NCBI RefSeq assembly: GCF_026745355.1
Contig: NC_079208.1
Location: 57,519,892 to 57,583,891 of the forward strand
Origin: Beta vulgaris subsp. vulgaris
Lineage: Eukaryota > Streptophyta > Magnoliopsida > Caryophyllales > Amaranthaceae
Direction of reading: 5' to 3'
DNA: 64,000 nt
In this document: one piece after another, positions 36,975 through 52,423 of the stretch
How positions within the stretch are numbered: the first letter of the stretch is position 1
Layout of the letters: every line of letters starts with the position of its first letter
The notes under the pieces: generated by a model
The model's input: the letters and a program-made list of their open reading frames with translations, nothing else
Database searches by the model: none
Told to the model about the DNA's origin: nothing
Made by a program: the position numbers and the translations under genes

Positions 36975-37460
36975 AGTTAACTTAATGGCAATTTAGACAT
37001 CTTTGATCATGTAGGAGAGAAATCAGATCAACTATTATACTTCCTCCGTTTCTTTTTACTCGCTACACTTCTCCTTTCACGGACTCCTAGACAATTTTTG
37101 GAGAAGAGAGATGTAAAGAGTAAAAAGAAAAAGAGACCCATGTGGGAGGAGAGAGATAGAGAGAGTTTATTGCCCAAAAAAAAAGTGTAGCAAGTAATGT
37201 AAAACTTCCCATAATGAAAAGTGTAGCGAGTAAAAAGAAACGGAGGAAGTATGAATCATATCAACTATAATGTGAATCAGAACAACTCTAATGTGAATCA
37301 GATCATGCATTAGTAATTTTGCAAAAAGACAAAAAAAAAAATTGACTTAATGGCAATTTAGACGACTCTGATCATGTAGGAGAGAAATCAGATCAACTAT
37401 TATATGAATCAGATCAACTACAATGTGAATCAGATCAACTATAATATGAATCAGATAATG
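36975..37460. repeat. Direct repeat with AATCAGATCAACTA units
   Basis: A phrase of about 65 bp (TTAATGGCAATTTAGAC, then GATCATGTAGGAGAGAAATC) occurs at about 36979 and again at about 37346. A Stowaway-like MITE lies in the first copy. Further GAATCAGATCAACTATAATG units follow. Confidence 0.75.
37038..37251. mobile_element. Stowaway-like MITE, 200-bp family copy 1
   Basis: The ends TACTTCCTCCGTTTCTTTTT and AAAAAGAAACGGAGGAAGTA are inverted repeats. The interior phrase ACTCGCTACACTTCTC and GGGACCCATGTGGGA-like words match the element at 44070-44272. Confidence 0.85.
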
Positions 37461-38445
37461 AATGTATGCAAGTAAAAACCCAAAAAAAGAAAAAAGTATT
37501 TATTTACAACTTTGCTACAGTATGGACAAACAGGGTCCATACCGGGTATGCGCATATCAGCACTCGTACTGAGAGCTATTTGAGTCTGTTGCTGAAGACA
37601 AGCGACTTATTTACGATTGCTTGTCTTCGGAGCCATTATCAACTAATTTTACAGAGGGGTGGATATCAAGCGGATTCTACCTCGAGGAGGGCGACAGAGG
37701 CACTCGCGTGTATTTGGGAACTTTCCTATGTGTAATAACTTACTTGCCTTATCCTATTCCTTCCTAATCGATTAACAAAAATTCTCTACTTGAGAGACAT
37801 ACTTCAACTCCCAGAAACCCTCTCTCTACAAGAGAGCTATCACTTTCCTGTAAAATTTAAACCTGTTGAATCCCATTGGTCAACACATGTGAGTGTCCCA
37901 CATTGGAGGAAGAGGATAGACTAAACCACTTTATAAAATTAGGAGTTACTACTCCTATCACCAATTGGTTTTAGGATGGAACCTCCTTGTACTTGTAAGT
38001 GGGTTAAACTCTCCTCCTCCTTATTGGATTACCCAGACCCATTTCATATAATTTGAAAATTAACAAAACCCAACTATAATGTGAATCAGATAATGAATGT
38101 ATGGAACAAAACTGGTTAAAAGTTAAGACCTTAGGCACACTACTGTTCCATGAACTAATTAATATGAGCAAACAAGCAACAAAACCATTATGGTATTTAT
38201 ATAGATACTACTTCAAAGAAATTTAGCACCTGTAACAATAATTCATTGCCAGCTTATACTTGATATACAATTATGTAGAAGTATTTCCTTTGCGCATAAA
38301 CTACAAGAACTTCTTTTCTCAAGTAGTACTGGAGAATTGTACTATCGAGCTCAGTTGATCAAATCCTAAATTAAGGAGCCAATTATTGAACACAGTTGCT
38401 TTAATTTATAGAGAAAGCAGACACATATGAGAGTCACCATAGATC
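37460..38445. other. Unassigned DNA with an LTR-like phrase
   Basis: A 90-residue plus-strand ORF at 37466-37735 matches nothing I recognise. The sequence at 37895-38050 (GAGTGTCCCACATTGGAGGA) resembles phrases in plant LTRs, but no ends or duplications were found. Confidence 0.3.
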
Positions 38446-38454
38446 TCTTACAAG

Positions 38455-39565
38455 ATACCGCGAGTGAAGCATAAAAGCTCTGGCCAATGATGTAAGAAGC
38501 ATCATTCAGTGACATTTTCGATTGACCATATTAGAGTTAAAGAATACTAACCACGATATCGAGCTTGTTCGAACTTAGACACGATCTCGATCAGCTTCTT
38601 TCTGGGCTTGAGATGTTACATGATAGATGAAACAAGTGACTCTAAAGCCTTTAGTCTGCCAAACTGGCTTTGCAAGCTTCAACTTCAGTCTTATTTTTTG
38701 GCACATGAATAAACAATACCCCAAAGTCTGCTATTCTTCCACAATTTCATGTCAGCAAAATGAGACAAAAGTAAACCAATAACTCATCTACACATTTATG
38801 TTGATTGACAGCTTACTTTTAACTATCAAAAACCCCTTTTGTGGGAAGATGACCGTTTTTTTTTTGGAAACCAAGTTTACAAGTAGCAAAGTACAATGCT
38901 GCTATAACAAAATGTTTTAGAACTACTTAGGGACAACAAAAGACAAATTGATTGAAGATGAAGCAATTTATGTAAAGGGTTTAATTTGATCGCATCCAGG
39001 TTCCAGCTCAGCTCTTGGCGAGAAGTGGTCTGTGATGGATCCAATTATCTGGTGCAAGCAATCAAAAGCTGTTCAGTAAAGTTCATCGCTAAAAGTCCAA
39101 ATATAAGCAGCATCACAATTCACAGCTTACACCTACTTGTAGAATTAACTAGTAGCCAAGCTGCTTCTGAATGTCTGTCTAGCCCTTATACTTCCAAATT
39201 TTACATCTCAGAATTGGGGGTTTTGGGAGAGAGACACTTAGGTTCAAAACCCAAAAATAAAGGACTTTCCATAACAAAATAAACTTTGCAATTTTGTAAT
39301 TTTCATCCTGGTTGAGTTTTCATAAACATTAAAAGAAGTGGAAAGAACCAACAAACTAAAGCTTGTGGAGCATCCTATGATGACAACCACTGTGAAAGTA
39401 GGACAGTTTGAAATATGTTTATGCTATATAACCCATGCATTAATCACGTTAACAAGTTCTCAAACAATTATAAAGTTAAGGAAAAGGATATAGAGAGAAA
39501 CGTGGTACCTTTTATGCCCCCAGTAACAAGAGCAGTCAGACCAACAGGAGGCCATAGTTTTGATT
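38455..39565 (-). pseudogene. SDR copy C, tropinone-reductase-like pseudogene
   Basis: Three exon relics occur in minus-strand order. Exon 1 (about 39562-39507) still encodes TALVTGG. Exon 2 (about 38755-38550) has ETKGF-like and SQAQKE-like remnants but in-frame stops after EIVEE and several small indels. Part of exon 5 (about 38515-38462) matches the ASYITGQ segment. Exons 3 and 4, which carry NNVG and the catalytic Ser-Tyr-Lys, are missing altogether. The relics are more diverged from A and B than those are from each other, so this is an older copy. Confidence 0.85.
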
Positions 39566-39569
39566 GCTC

Positions 39570-42335
39570 CCACTGTATATGGACATCAGGTTTTGTTGTT
39601 TAAGCAAATGTAATTTATGACTTTATGGTCTTCCATCAGCATTTTCTACGAATATATAGACCAAAATGACATTAATAGAACACATATTCTACTCACGATG
39701 ATAAAGGTCCAATGCTGCAGCAGCTTCTTCAGATTCTCATCTTTAATAGCACCTCAAGAAGTCAACTTGTCCATTAGAGCATGCTACTTCAAACAGGCTC
39801 CTGAAACTTGCACCAAGACATGAAACTATCAATTCCGTTTGAGCTTTGTGCACTCCTTGTAATTGGTCGATTCCTCAACTAATAACTCCAGTCGTTAAAA
39901 CTAAATTTCTTTTTGGAGGAGCCAATATATTTGAACTTAAAACAACAGAGATAGACAAGCAGAAAAAACAATGAAGAATGTCTAGGAATTTGATAAGAAA
40001 AATTATACGGAAACTAAACACCGCAATTCATATAGATGGTAAGAGGAAGACTTTGGGGGGGGGGGGAGGAAGGGGAATGAGGGAGAATATTGCATATGTA
40101 ATGCATGCATTTTAAAAACTAAACCAGAGATAGGAAAGTAAAAAATTTGCAACCATACAAGTGTTAAAGTGAAGTACCAGTCCAGCCTCCAGTAGTGGAC
40201 TCCAGTCAAAGACTCTCAGGTCTTTACGCCATGATCCAGCCTCAACTCAAGTGACTCAACAAGGTTTTCAAGTTGAGATCCAGCCTCAAAACAAGTGACT
40301 AAATCTGAATTTGGAAGACTTGATGTTTAAATAGTTTGGCCTTACAAAAGTTCCACAATAGATTTACCGATTCCCACACAAACATCTACATTACATGTAC
40401 AAGTTGAATATTATGAAGCAAAGTTGGAAGAAAACCATACACAATCAAAGCTGCCAGTATAACGAAAAACCAAATTGGTCGATTTCTGAGGACTATCATT
40501 AACTAGGTTAGTCATCACATGGACTGAGCAATTGTCATCCAAAATTTCTTATTTGTTTAGAAAAAGAGTTACCATCTTCTCTGTACAATGCAGACAAGGA
40601 GTAACACATTGGAACACTTAGGAGAAAACACTATTCAGCCTTAATTTGTTTTCAGTAATCTCCCCTGCAAATGGTTTAAGTCAACAATTTATGACACCAT
40701 ATTGGGACAACTAACGTATATGCCACAAACTGAACTGATACAAGACCATAAACCACCACAAATCAGTAGGATTTTCTTGTTATTGATGTGATGTAAACGC
40801 CAACTTGAATGAAAAAAAAAAAGGAAACATGTTTCCAGCTCTTCATGCTAGCCAACAAAGTAAACCATCCACTAGCTCAAGCGACAACTGCAAGCACCAT
40901 AACCACACATTTAGCCTTCAAAGTTTATACGAAACAATACAATAGCGGAGCGCCAATCCCTCAGACAGAAGTCTTGAATAATCTATTCTTCTCACTATTT
41001 CCATTGATATAATGTGTCATCTGCCTTGCCCCTTTGTCATCTACTCATCTCCAATCTAAACATAATGTAGTTTCCCCCCAATTACGAATCCTGCAAGCAG
41101 CACAGAAGTTCTCAACACTACATTCTACAGAATGCATCAGGTAGACACTCAGGGCATTTATTTATCCGTGAAATCTTCGAGAATCAGCTTTTTAATTTAC
41201 TCGGATGGTTTTAAGAACTTTAATGTTGGTCGGGTAGAATCACGGGTTAGCATACAGTTTCTCTTAAAGTTTTCATCTAATAATATGTTGGTGAAGACAT
41301 ATCCATATACCAGCAAATTATGGCCTTAATGGGAATTGACGGGCAATAGACATTTCTTTCAATTAACATACAACAAATAAAGGCAAGACAACCTGGTGCT
41401 GAACCTGCTGCAGATAGATTTCAAGAATGTCCCATTTAGGTAGCTTGACTAATATGACCTATCTAATCAATGATATTGGAGGTTGTTCCACGTAGAAGAC
41501 CGGTAAAAGCATATTCCTGAAGGAAAAGTATCATTTCTGCCATTCTGCTCCTTACTTCTGAAGATGATAGGCTTCCGCCCTTCAAAAGCAAAAACTCGAA
41601 GTAATTTCACCAGCATGGCCTTGTTTACTCGTCACAACTATGCCACTGCACTCACTTGGCCATTCCCTCCCTGCACCCCTCTCTCTTTATCTCTGTCATG
41701 CAACCTATCCGCTGTACTCAGCAGCTAACAATATCAATCATTTCCCATAAGGCAAACTAACTGTTCAAAAACAATAGTTTGGCCCTCAAATCTTTTTCTA
41801 AAGCTTCATCTCCCGTCACTCAAATTTTGTATTTATAGCCTATGAGCATCTACTTCACAAGCTGACAGCTTGATGGCATGGTGCATTAGGAAATATGAAG
41901 TAACCAAACTATTTCAAACAATCTTCTAATCTTGTCTTCTACTACTTTAGCCAAAATCTAAGCAGCGAGGGTACTTCGACATTTCCCATATGCTTTCATG
42001 TTTATAATAGAAATGCTTACAAACTACACTTGTAAAAGTGATTAATATGTAAAAAACGCTCTTGTTCTTGACACATTGAAGTCAATGCCCCATAGAAGCA
42101 TATAGATGCATTTATGATGTAACTCTAAAGCATGTCTCAAGCATAGAAAAATTAAAGAATATCTTTTAGTTTATTAGACATCACTCATTCCTTCCTTTAA
42201 AAAGACAAAGTTTTCCAGTTGCTAGGGCATCAAGATGGTGTGAGAAGGAATGGCCAAGCTTATTTCAAAGTAAGTAAACAAAAATGCAGACAAAATGGAA
42301 ATGATTCCATATACAAAAAACATAACAAGAGGAGT
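39570..42335. other. Intergenic DNA, no gene recognised
   Basis: This 2.7-kb stretch between pseudogene C and SDR D is less AT-rich than its surroundings and has short ORFs on both strands, but none shows a family motif. A run of about 13 G lies at 40056-40068. It could include a distal 3' untranslated region or lost exons; nothing can be supported. Confidence 0.4.
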
Positions 42336-42342
42336 AAACTTA

Positions 42343-45196
<2,854 letters not shown>

Positions 45197-45455
45197 TTTT
45201 GGAAGATTTTCCTATCTATGAACGAGCAGCTTTGATCGGCAATTTTTTTTTTTTTATTGGAAATGAAACTACTAAACTGTCTCTACGAGTCTAGAAGTCC
45301 GGATTTTTTAGAGTTTTAGTAAAACTCTACCGGATAAAATTGCATTTAATCATACATTTTAAAATTAAGGGCTTATATTTGTGGAAGAAAAAAATTAAGT
45401 GGTAAATTTTGATGTAAAAAAAATATGGGGATTTTAAAAAGCACAAATTTTCATA

Positions 45456-46706
45456 TGCGGCCGGCCACTCGGGAAGTTAGAGGTGTGGCTGCGCGCGTGA
45501 CATGATGTTAGTCCGTCAGCTCGTCAGATTATTTTCAAATGGTCATATCTCACTCGTTGTTCATCGGAATCGAGCTTTTGACTATGCGCTGGAAAGCTAT
45601 CGAGCCAAATTTTTATTTCCAACTTGAATCTTCCCAAAATATTAAGTGTGTTGTGAGAAATGATCTTTTGAAGTTGACCATCATGCACAAACACTTATAA
45701 ACAAATAGAGTTACTCTGCGCCGAAAAAAAGCGAAATTCCTTCCCGCATGCTTAGCACTCCTCCTTAAGCAAACAAGTAAACATGCAACCAATAACTGTT
45801 TCTATCTATCAAGGTATTTTTTGTATCCCGTATGGAGCCACCTTCTTCACTCGGCATGCGAAAGCCCTTTCTTCGGGGGATCCCCCTTCTCGAGACTACA
45901 AGGTCAGCCACCAGTCGGCCTGACTCGCGACTAGGTAGTGTTCGGGAACAACCCGCTCTTTCATAGTCAACATCCGCCTTCTACTGATAGTTGGTTTCTT
46001 CCCTATCTTCTTTATGACCAAATGGAGTTACTTGTATGAGTATGTGTTACTTTTAACAATAAAAGAGTCTTACTCCTATGAAGAAATGTAGTTACTCCTA
46101 CAAGGTGCGCGCCATTTTATTATATAAGTAACCCAATTTTTATCATATGAGTAACCCAATTAATTCATACTAGTAATGTCACTTAATTTATGAGTAACCT
46201 CATTTAATCTCATGAGTAACCCGATTAATTCATACTAGTAACCTCATTCATTTATAGAAAAAAATTTCAATAAATCATACGAGTAACCTCATTTAATCAT
46301 AAAAGTAACCCAAAGGTTCACAAAAGTAACTGCATTTGCTTATAAGAGTAACCACAATTTTTTATAGGAGTGACACCCTTTTATTGCTAAAGTAACCACA
46401 TACTCATACAAGTAACTCCATTTGATCATAAGAGTAACTCCATCTATTCATAAAAGTCACTCCATTTGTTTATAAGTATTTTGTCTAAGGGTCAAATTCA
46501 AAAAGTCATATCTCACAGCACACTTAACATTTTTGGGAAGATTCAAGTTGGAGATGAAAATTTGGCTCAATAGCTTTTCAACGCATGGTCAAAAGCTCGA
46601 TTCCGATGAGAAATGAGTGAGATATGACCGTTTGAGAATGAGCTGACGGACTGATAATGTGTCGCGCGCGGCCACACCTGTAATTTCGCGTATGGCCGGC
46701 CACGTG
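45456..46706. mobile_element. Mutator-like element with 230-bp inverted ends upstream of SDR D
   Basis: Left arm 45456-45685 and right arm 46484-46706 are inverted repeats of about 80-85% identity. Shared words include CGGCCGGCCA, AGGTGTGG, GGTCATATCTCACTC and AATCGAGCTTTTGAC. No transposase is present. The interior holds a C/G-rich passenger segment (45800-45990) and an array of GAGTAACC-type words (46020-46480). The left end is about 260 bp from the SDR D start codon. The target duplication was not resolved. Confidence 0.75.
46010..46490. repeat. Degenerate GAGTAAC repeat
   Basis: About twenty irregular units of the form GAGTAACCxxATTxATxxAT fill the right half of the Mutator-like element's interior. 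Confidence 0.7.
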
Positions 46707-46985
46707 CAAGACACGATGTTCAATGGTTGATTTTGCTCAAACTCTACCTTGCAGAGTCATTTTACAACTTTAGAGATCCAAACACATTCTAACAGACTAC
46801 TACTAGAAGTTAGGACAATAAAAAGAAGGCATTAGTTGGAGTACTTAAAGGAGGTTTATCTTACTATTTTGATGTAAAATAGTCACTTAAAAAATAGTTG
46901 ATCTGTTTTTTTAATGGTTACATTATGAATTTTAATATTCACAAATTTATGTTTGACTATCATTTATGCTTAAGTTATTTAGATC

Positions 46986-47190
46986 TTGTTTAATTCGTTT
47001 CTATATATATAGTTTTGAAATATCAATTTTTTACAATTCTTACAAATGCAAAATTGATGATACTAATGTACAAATTCTACATTGACAAACATGTTTCTAT
47101 ATATATAGTTTTGAAATATTAATTTTTTATAATTTTACAAATGCAAAATTGAAGATACTAATGTACAAATTCTACATTGACAAACATGAA
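46986..47190. repeat. 98-bp tandem duplication
   Basis: Two copies of a unit starting TCTATATATATAGTTTTGAA and ending CATTGACAAACATG lie head to tail, with about 93% identity. The final segment resembles the ends of Stowaway-like elements elsewhere in the window. Confidence 0.85.
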
Positions 47191-47492
47191 AAGTTAAAGT
47201 GTAAAAAGAAAAGGAGGAACCGATAAAATAGTGAGCAAATTAGATGGTAGACACGCAATTGGTAGATGGTGGACTAGTGAATGGTAGAACATATGAGCCC
47301 AATCATTGGATTGAAGAGCCCTCAAGTTTTTCTTGGGATTACGTTTTATTAATTTATATGTCATATTTTCACTGAGCCAATTATTTTCAAATTTATAATT
47401 AGTGCTAAATTTGAAATTTGGTTACAAAAGAAAGATAAAGAAAAGAAAGATAGATTTTAACTTGATTATAAAAAAGACTAAACTTTAAAATT

Positions 47493-50400
47493 TCAATTAA
47501 TTCCCGATATCTCGTTTTTCACGCAAGTTCTATAATTGATCGTGGTAACATTCTTTTCAACTTGATGTAGAACGTGACAACACTCCCTTCTCGTTTCCAC
47601 CTGTCAACAAATAAACAATGATTAGGCACTTCAATTAAAAATTGGAGAGAAAAATAATTTATTGAGAAATTATAATACTGAGTAATACTTCCTCCATCCG
47701 ATGATATAGTGCTCACATTCTTTTTTAGTGTCCCAAAAATAGTGTGCCTATTTTCTTTTTTATCAATTTGTTTGGACTAAATTATCCTAGACTTATACAT
47801 AAACTTTTCAAAATACCCTACTTTTCACTCAAAACAGGTGACATTATTTATTATTTTACACCATTCCAAAGAATATTTATTGTCTTTTGATTTTGTTTAA
47901 AGGGAAAAAAATGAAGAACTAGTTTCAATACAAAAGTATCAAAAAGCACTTTATTAAATGTATATTTTTTTTAAATCCTACTACTCATTCCATTTTCCTT
48001 AATTCTCGTAAAAAATGAGAAGTGATCATTATATTATGAAACGAATGGAGTAGAAACTTTTAGTTTTATAAAATTTATACGCCAAACCTCGTTTTGTCCA
48101 AATTCCACACAAGCAGTCTATTGTAAATTGTCTAATGTACTACGCTACCGCACCATTAATCATAATTATAAGGGAGAAATTGATAAGAGTTTATTTTTGA
48201 AGAGACGTTCTCACGTTAGTGTTAATGTGAGACCAGCTGATGTCATGCTGATATCATCCGCGTGCATCAAACCAGTAGAAAAATTAATTAAGCGGTTGGA
48301 CTTATTAATTATGTTAGCCTTAAATTGCTTCTGGATGAATTATTTAAGCGGTGTAATATATTAGTTAAGCATTAAACAATATTAGTTATATATAGAAACC
48401 AAATTATATCGCATTTTACTACTAACTAATAACTAAAAACCATAACTATTAACCTTACAAATATTATCATTAATCCATAACCATAACTATAGCTGATAAT
48501 ATGAAAGTATAACTAATAACGTGTAAACAATTACTAATAACTAAAAATCATAACTATTAACCTTACAAATATAACAATTTATCCATAACCATAACTATAA
48601 ATAATAACATGAAAGCTATACCTAATAACCTATAAACAATAACTAATAACTAAAAACCATAACTATTAACCTTACAAATATGACTATTTACCCAGTTGCA
48701 TAACTATTTACCTAGAAACGATAACTAATCACCAGAAAACCGTAACTACCGAGCTGGAAAAAATGTAACTTTCTACCTAAAAGGTGTAACTAATAATAAG
48801 AGATTCATTAGAGTTTAGACCCATTGATAGAGGGAAACAAAGAGCTTTGAGAACTTCTCATCATCAAGATTGAAGAAGTCGCGAAAAATGACATTGTATA
48901 GTTGAAAGTTTCATAAAAGAAAGAAAAAGAAAGAGATGTACGCTTCAAAAAGAAATGGAAGTTGGTGGTCATGGTGGATGAGAGGGAAATGACACTACAA
49001 AGGAGAGAGAAAGGGGTAGAAGAGAGAGAAAAACGAGTTGATTGAAGAGAGAGACATAAGAAATAGAAATTAGAGTTGGTAGAGGAGAGAAAAAATATAA
49101 ACTGAGGGGAAAATGAGATGATTTTACTAGCATAACTAATAGGTCTAAGCGTTCAACTAATATAATTCAATGCTTAACTAATATACTACGTCACTTAACT
49201 AATTCATCCCGAAGAATTTTAAGGTTAAAATAACTAATAGTTCGAGCGATTAACTAATACCACTGCTGTTATGATGTACGCGTGTGATGTTCATCAGTTG
49301 GTCTCATGTTAACAATAATGTGAGACCGTCCTTTATAAGAATTTGTGAATTGATAATACCAGTATATGAACAAAAAATCCGTACAACGCCCAGATTTCTA
49401 AAAATGATATATATGCTTTTTAGTGGGATCATCATAACAATACAAATCTGGCAGAACTAAATCTTGGTCCTTCAATTTTCTTTAGACAGTGGCCCTGTTT
49501 GACAAATAGAGTTTAGAGTTTAGCTGTTAGAGTTTTAACTTTTCGTTCAATAGATTTGACAACTTTTTTATACATGTGTTTTGGTAATAATTAACTAATT
49601 GCTAAAGTTTTGCCATTTGTTTGTGTGAAATGACATTTATAGACATTTTAATACATACGTATAATATTATTATTAGAAACAAAAAAGTCATTGAACATAT
49701 TTTTACCTAATCCTTTAAAGAAAAAGCTCCTATTAGCAGCTTTTCATTTTGAGAGTTTTTATTCCAAAACTTACTTTTATAGTTTTTGACTAGTCAAAAC
49801 TCTAAAAGTAGTCCAAAACTCTTTTTTTTTTTTCCTCCAAAACTCTAATTGCCAAACACCCCAATATTTAAAATCATTGATTATCAACGATCCTCTATAT
49901 AGTTTTGGCAATTATCAGATTATAGGATCAATCATATCCCTCCCTTCTACGAAAATGTAAAAATTATCCTTAAAACCATGCACCCTCATAATCTTGATAG
50001 CATATATATTTCTAATCAAACTAAAAATTAGTTTGTTTGATATATATTCATCAAATTATTCAAATACAATAAAGTTTTATAAACCTCATTTACCTGAGCA
50101 GAATACTTGGTAGCAGGAGAAACAACTATAATCGTGGCAATGTCATCAGTAAGCGAAGATGAAAAGTTCCCATTTGATGATGATGATGATGAACAATGTA
50201 GCATATTCCTTGTTGTTCTTCTAGTGTAGTTCGTAATGATTTCATTATTCTCTGTTATTCTCTCAACAGATTGAAAGAAGAAAACATGAGGCATATCACA
50301 AGGGTTCTTTGAAAGCCAACGTGTATTAAACATGAAAGGTTGTTTAGGAGCTCTAAAACTCCATGCAGAAAATGTTTCAAGTGGTTTTTTTAGCACACTT

Positions 50401-52423
50401 GGTGGTATAATTTTCTCATAAATTTGAGCAGTGTAACCCCATGCAACAGAAAATGACAAGTTTTTAGTATTGTCATAACAAATGGTTTGTTGTAAAAGCC
50501 TAGGTTGATCTTCTGTAGCAGCTTTCATTAGGTGGTTTAATGCTTCTGAACGACTCATGTTGGGGAAGATTGGATCAACTGTGTCGAGGTGATGAAGAGA
50601 TAGAATTGGAGTTTGTGGATGTGATGATAAATACCCGGATAGATCTCTGTGTAGATCAATCTGCATCGATTTGAAAACTCGGAATAAAAATATGTAATAA
50701 TAGGTCACTTTTGACTTTTATTGACGGACTTTTTTATATTGTTGATTACTGCTTATATGATCGAGTAAACACACCAAAAATATTTTCTCATGAAAGTTAC
50801 TTTTTTTAAAAAAAATACACATTAAGATGAATCTATTAACATTTTACATAATATACTTCGTCTGTTGTACCATATAAAGTTAGTAAAATTTTCTTGACGC
50901 GTAAAAAGAAAATAAGAAAGAGTATAGAATTGGATAGAAAGAAAAAGTGGACCAAGCCATGTGATAGAAAAAAGAAAGAAATAAAACACACCCAAAATGT
51001 AACGAGTCAAATAAAAGAAAGAAAAAGTGAATCCATGTGAAACGTTACTTTTTTTTATTAAGAAATACGATTTATATTACAAAAAAATATACATAGCCGC
51101 TAAAATATGATATGTGAATAATGTAAAAGTTTGAGTATTAAAATTAATAAAAGACAATGAGTAGCTAGTAACTTTCATAGGTAAAAATTTTGACCTAATA
51201 AATCAAATGAAACTAATTTATTGAGAAGAAGAAAGTTAAGAAACATATACTCCCTCCGTTTCATTTTAATCTACCCACCACTTTTCACGCATGTTAATGC
51301 AAAACTTTGAGGACATATATTCTTAATTTTGTATTTGTAAAAATTATAAAAATTACATATTAATAAAATACATGTTATGATGAATCTAACAAGATTCACA
51401 TAACTATATTTTTCATCTACGTATAAATCACAAATGATGGTCAAAGTGAAATTTGTGAATAGTGTAAAATATCAAAGTGTAACCATTAAAATGAAACGGA
51501 TGGAGTCCAATCAGTACATGTTACATGTAAATGTCACATGAAAGTGTTAGTGTCAAATTTACCTGATGAAAACCCTTTTCATGCGTTAGAGAGACTCCCA
51601 AATCAGCTATACAAGACTGCATAAGATGATCACTTCCATACACATAAGGGTACCTTTTAATACAAACATCCATATTTTTCACCAAAACTTCAGCAAGAGG
51701 GTAACTTATGGCATAACCAGCTCCACCAAATGCCATTTCAAAAGAATTAGCAAAATTTGATAACACACACTCTGAATTCTCCCCTATGTAATAATACTTC
51801 TTATGATCATACTTTTGCAGCATCTCCATCAAATTATCTAAGAAAAATATTGTATCATCATCAGCCATAACAAACCACCTAATTCCTTGATCATTATGTG
51901 CTTCTCTAAAAATCTCTACTATGACTCTAACCATGCGAATAGCACTCTTCATTGGATGTCTGTCGTATGGTTTGTATATATCTGTATTCTCGTAAATTCG
52001 ATATGGAGGAGATGAACTAGGCCAAGGGCGATAATATGTAGGTTCGCCATCTAGAAAAACGTATCCTTTAGTTACATTAGGTTGCCACCAAGATTCAATG
52101 TAAGATTTTCGAGACTTCCATGACTTGATGGAGCTTGCTATCCCTATTACAATGTGACTAATATTTGTGGGATCATTAGTATCTTTTGGTTGGTGATTAG
52201 TGTAAAGAGTTTGTCTTAGTTTAGCTAAGTATTGTGGTGATAAATCGAGATGATCACGATTAGATAACAAAGTGTAGAATAAGAAGAGGAAAAGACCTGT
52301 AAAAATAAGTGGTTTGTATAAATTGTTGATATTATTGGTTGATAAATATGTGATCTTTTGGATTGAAGTTGGAGATGACATTTTTGGAAATTCAGAGGTA
52401 TAAGATACATACATTAAGACCAT
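47493..52423 (-). CDS. DUF604 / Fringe-like glycosyltransferase
   Basis: Three phase-0 exons, 52423-51563, 50660-50094 and 47600-47493, give 511 residues, or 497 if the later Met at 52381 is used. A hydrophobic anchor at residues 37-53 (PLIFTGLFLFLFYTLL) predicts a type II Golgi membrane protein. The luminal part has VFLDGEP, the nucleotide-sugar metal site ADDDT (Asp 188-190), GGAGYAIS, GSDHLMQ and a Cys in VLSN-type context, all typical of the plant DUF604 family related to Fringe beta-1,3-glycosyltransferases. Exon 2 supplies LSLHHLDTVDPIFP and WGYTAQIYE; the short last exon supplies the Cys pair RRECCHV near the C-terminus. Donor and acceptor substrates are unknown. The 2.5-kb second intron holds a Mutator-like element and MITEs. 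The last exon is inferred from frame and motif. Confidence 0.88.
47686..48052. mobile_element. Stowaway-like MITE in intron 2 of the glycosyltransferase
   Basis: The ends TACTTCCTCCATCCGATGAT and ATGAAACGAATGGAGTA form an imperfect inverted repeat. The interior is AT-rich. Confidence 0.5.
48165..49355. mobile_element. Mutator-like element in intron 2 of the glycosyltransferase
   Basis: Inverted arms of about 180 bp: the left has GTTCTCACGTTAGTGTTAAT and GTGAGACCAGCTGATG, the right has CATCAGTTGGTCTCATGTTA and AATGTGAGACCGTCC. The arms run inward through GGATGAATTA and TTAACTAAT words. No transposase is seen; the interior contains the tandem array at 48418-48690. Exact ends are uncertain. Confidence 0.65.
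48418..48690. repeat. Tandem repeat of about 108 bp
   Basis: Two full units and part of a third share ACTAAAAACCATAACTATTA and ACCTTACAAATAT at spacings of about 108 bp, inside the Mutator-like element. Confidence 0.85.
49491..49862. mobile_element. MITE with GGCCCTGTTTGAC ends
   Basis: The left end GGCCCTGTTTGACAAATAGA and the right end ATTGCCAAACACCCC are imperfect inverted repeats; AGAGTTT/AAACTCT words recur inside. The target duplication is not clear. It lies in intron 2 of the glycosyltransferase. Confidence 0.6.
51248..51507. mobile_element. Stowaway-like MITE in intron 1 of the glycosyltransferase
   Basis: The ends TACTCCCTCCGTTTCATTTT and AAAATGAAACGGATGGAGT are inverted repeats, with TA at the left boundary. 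The length is about 260 bp. Confidence 0.8.

Noticed and set aside
38986..39282. Plus-strand ORF as a gene
   Set aside because: No family motif, no splice partners, and it lies within the remains of SDR pseudogene C.
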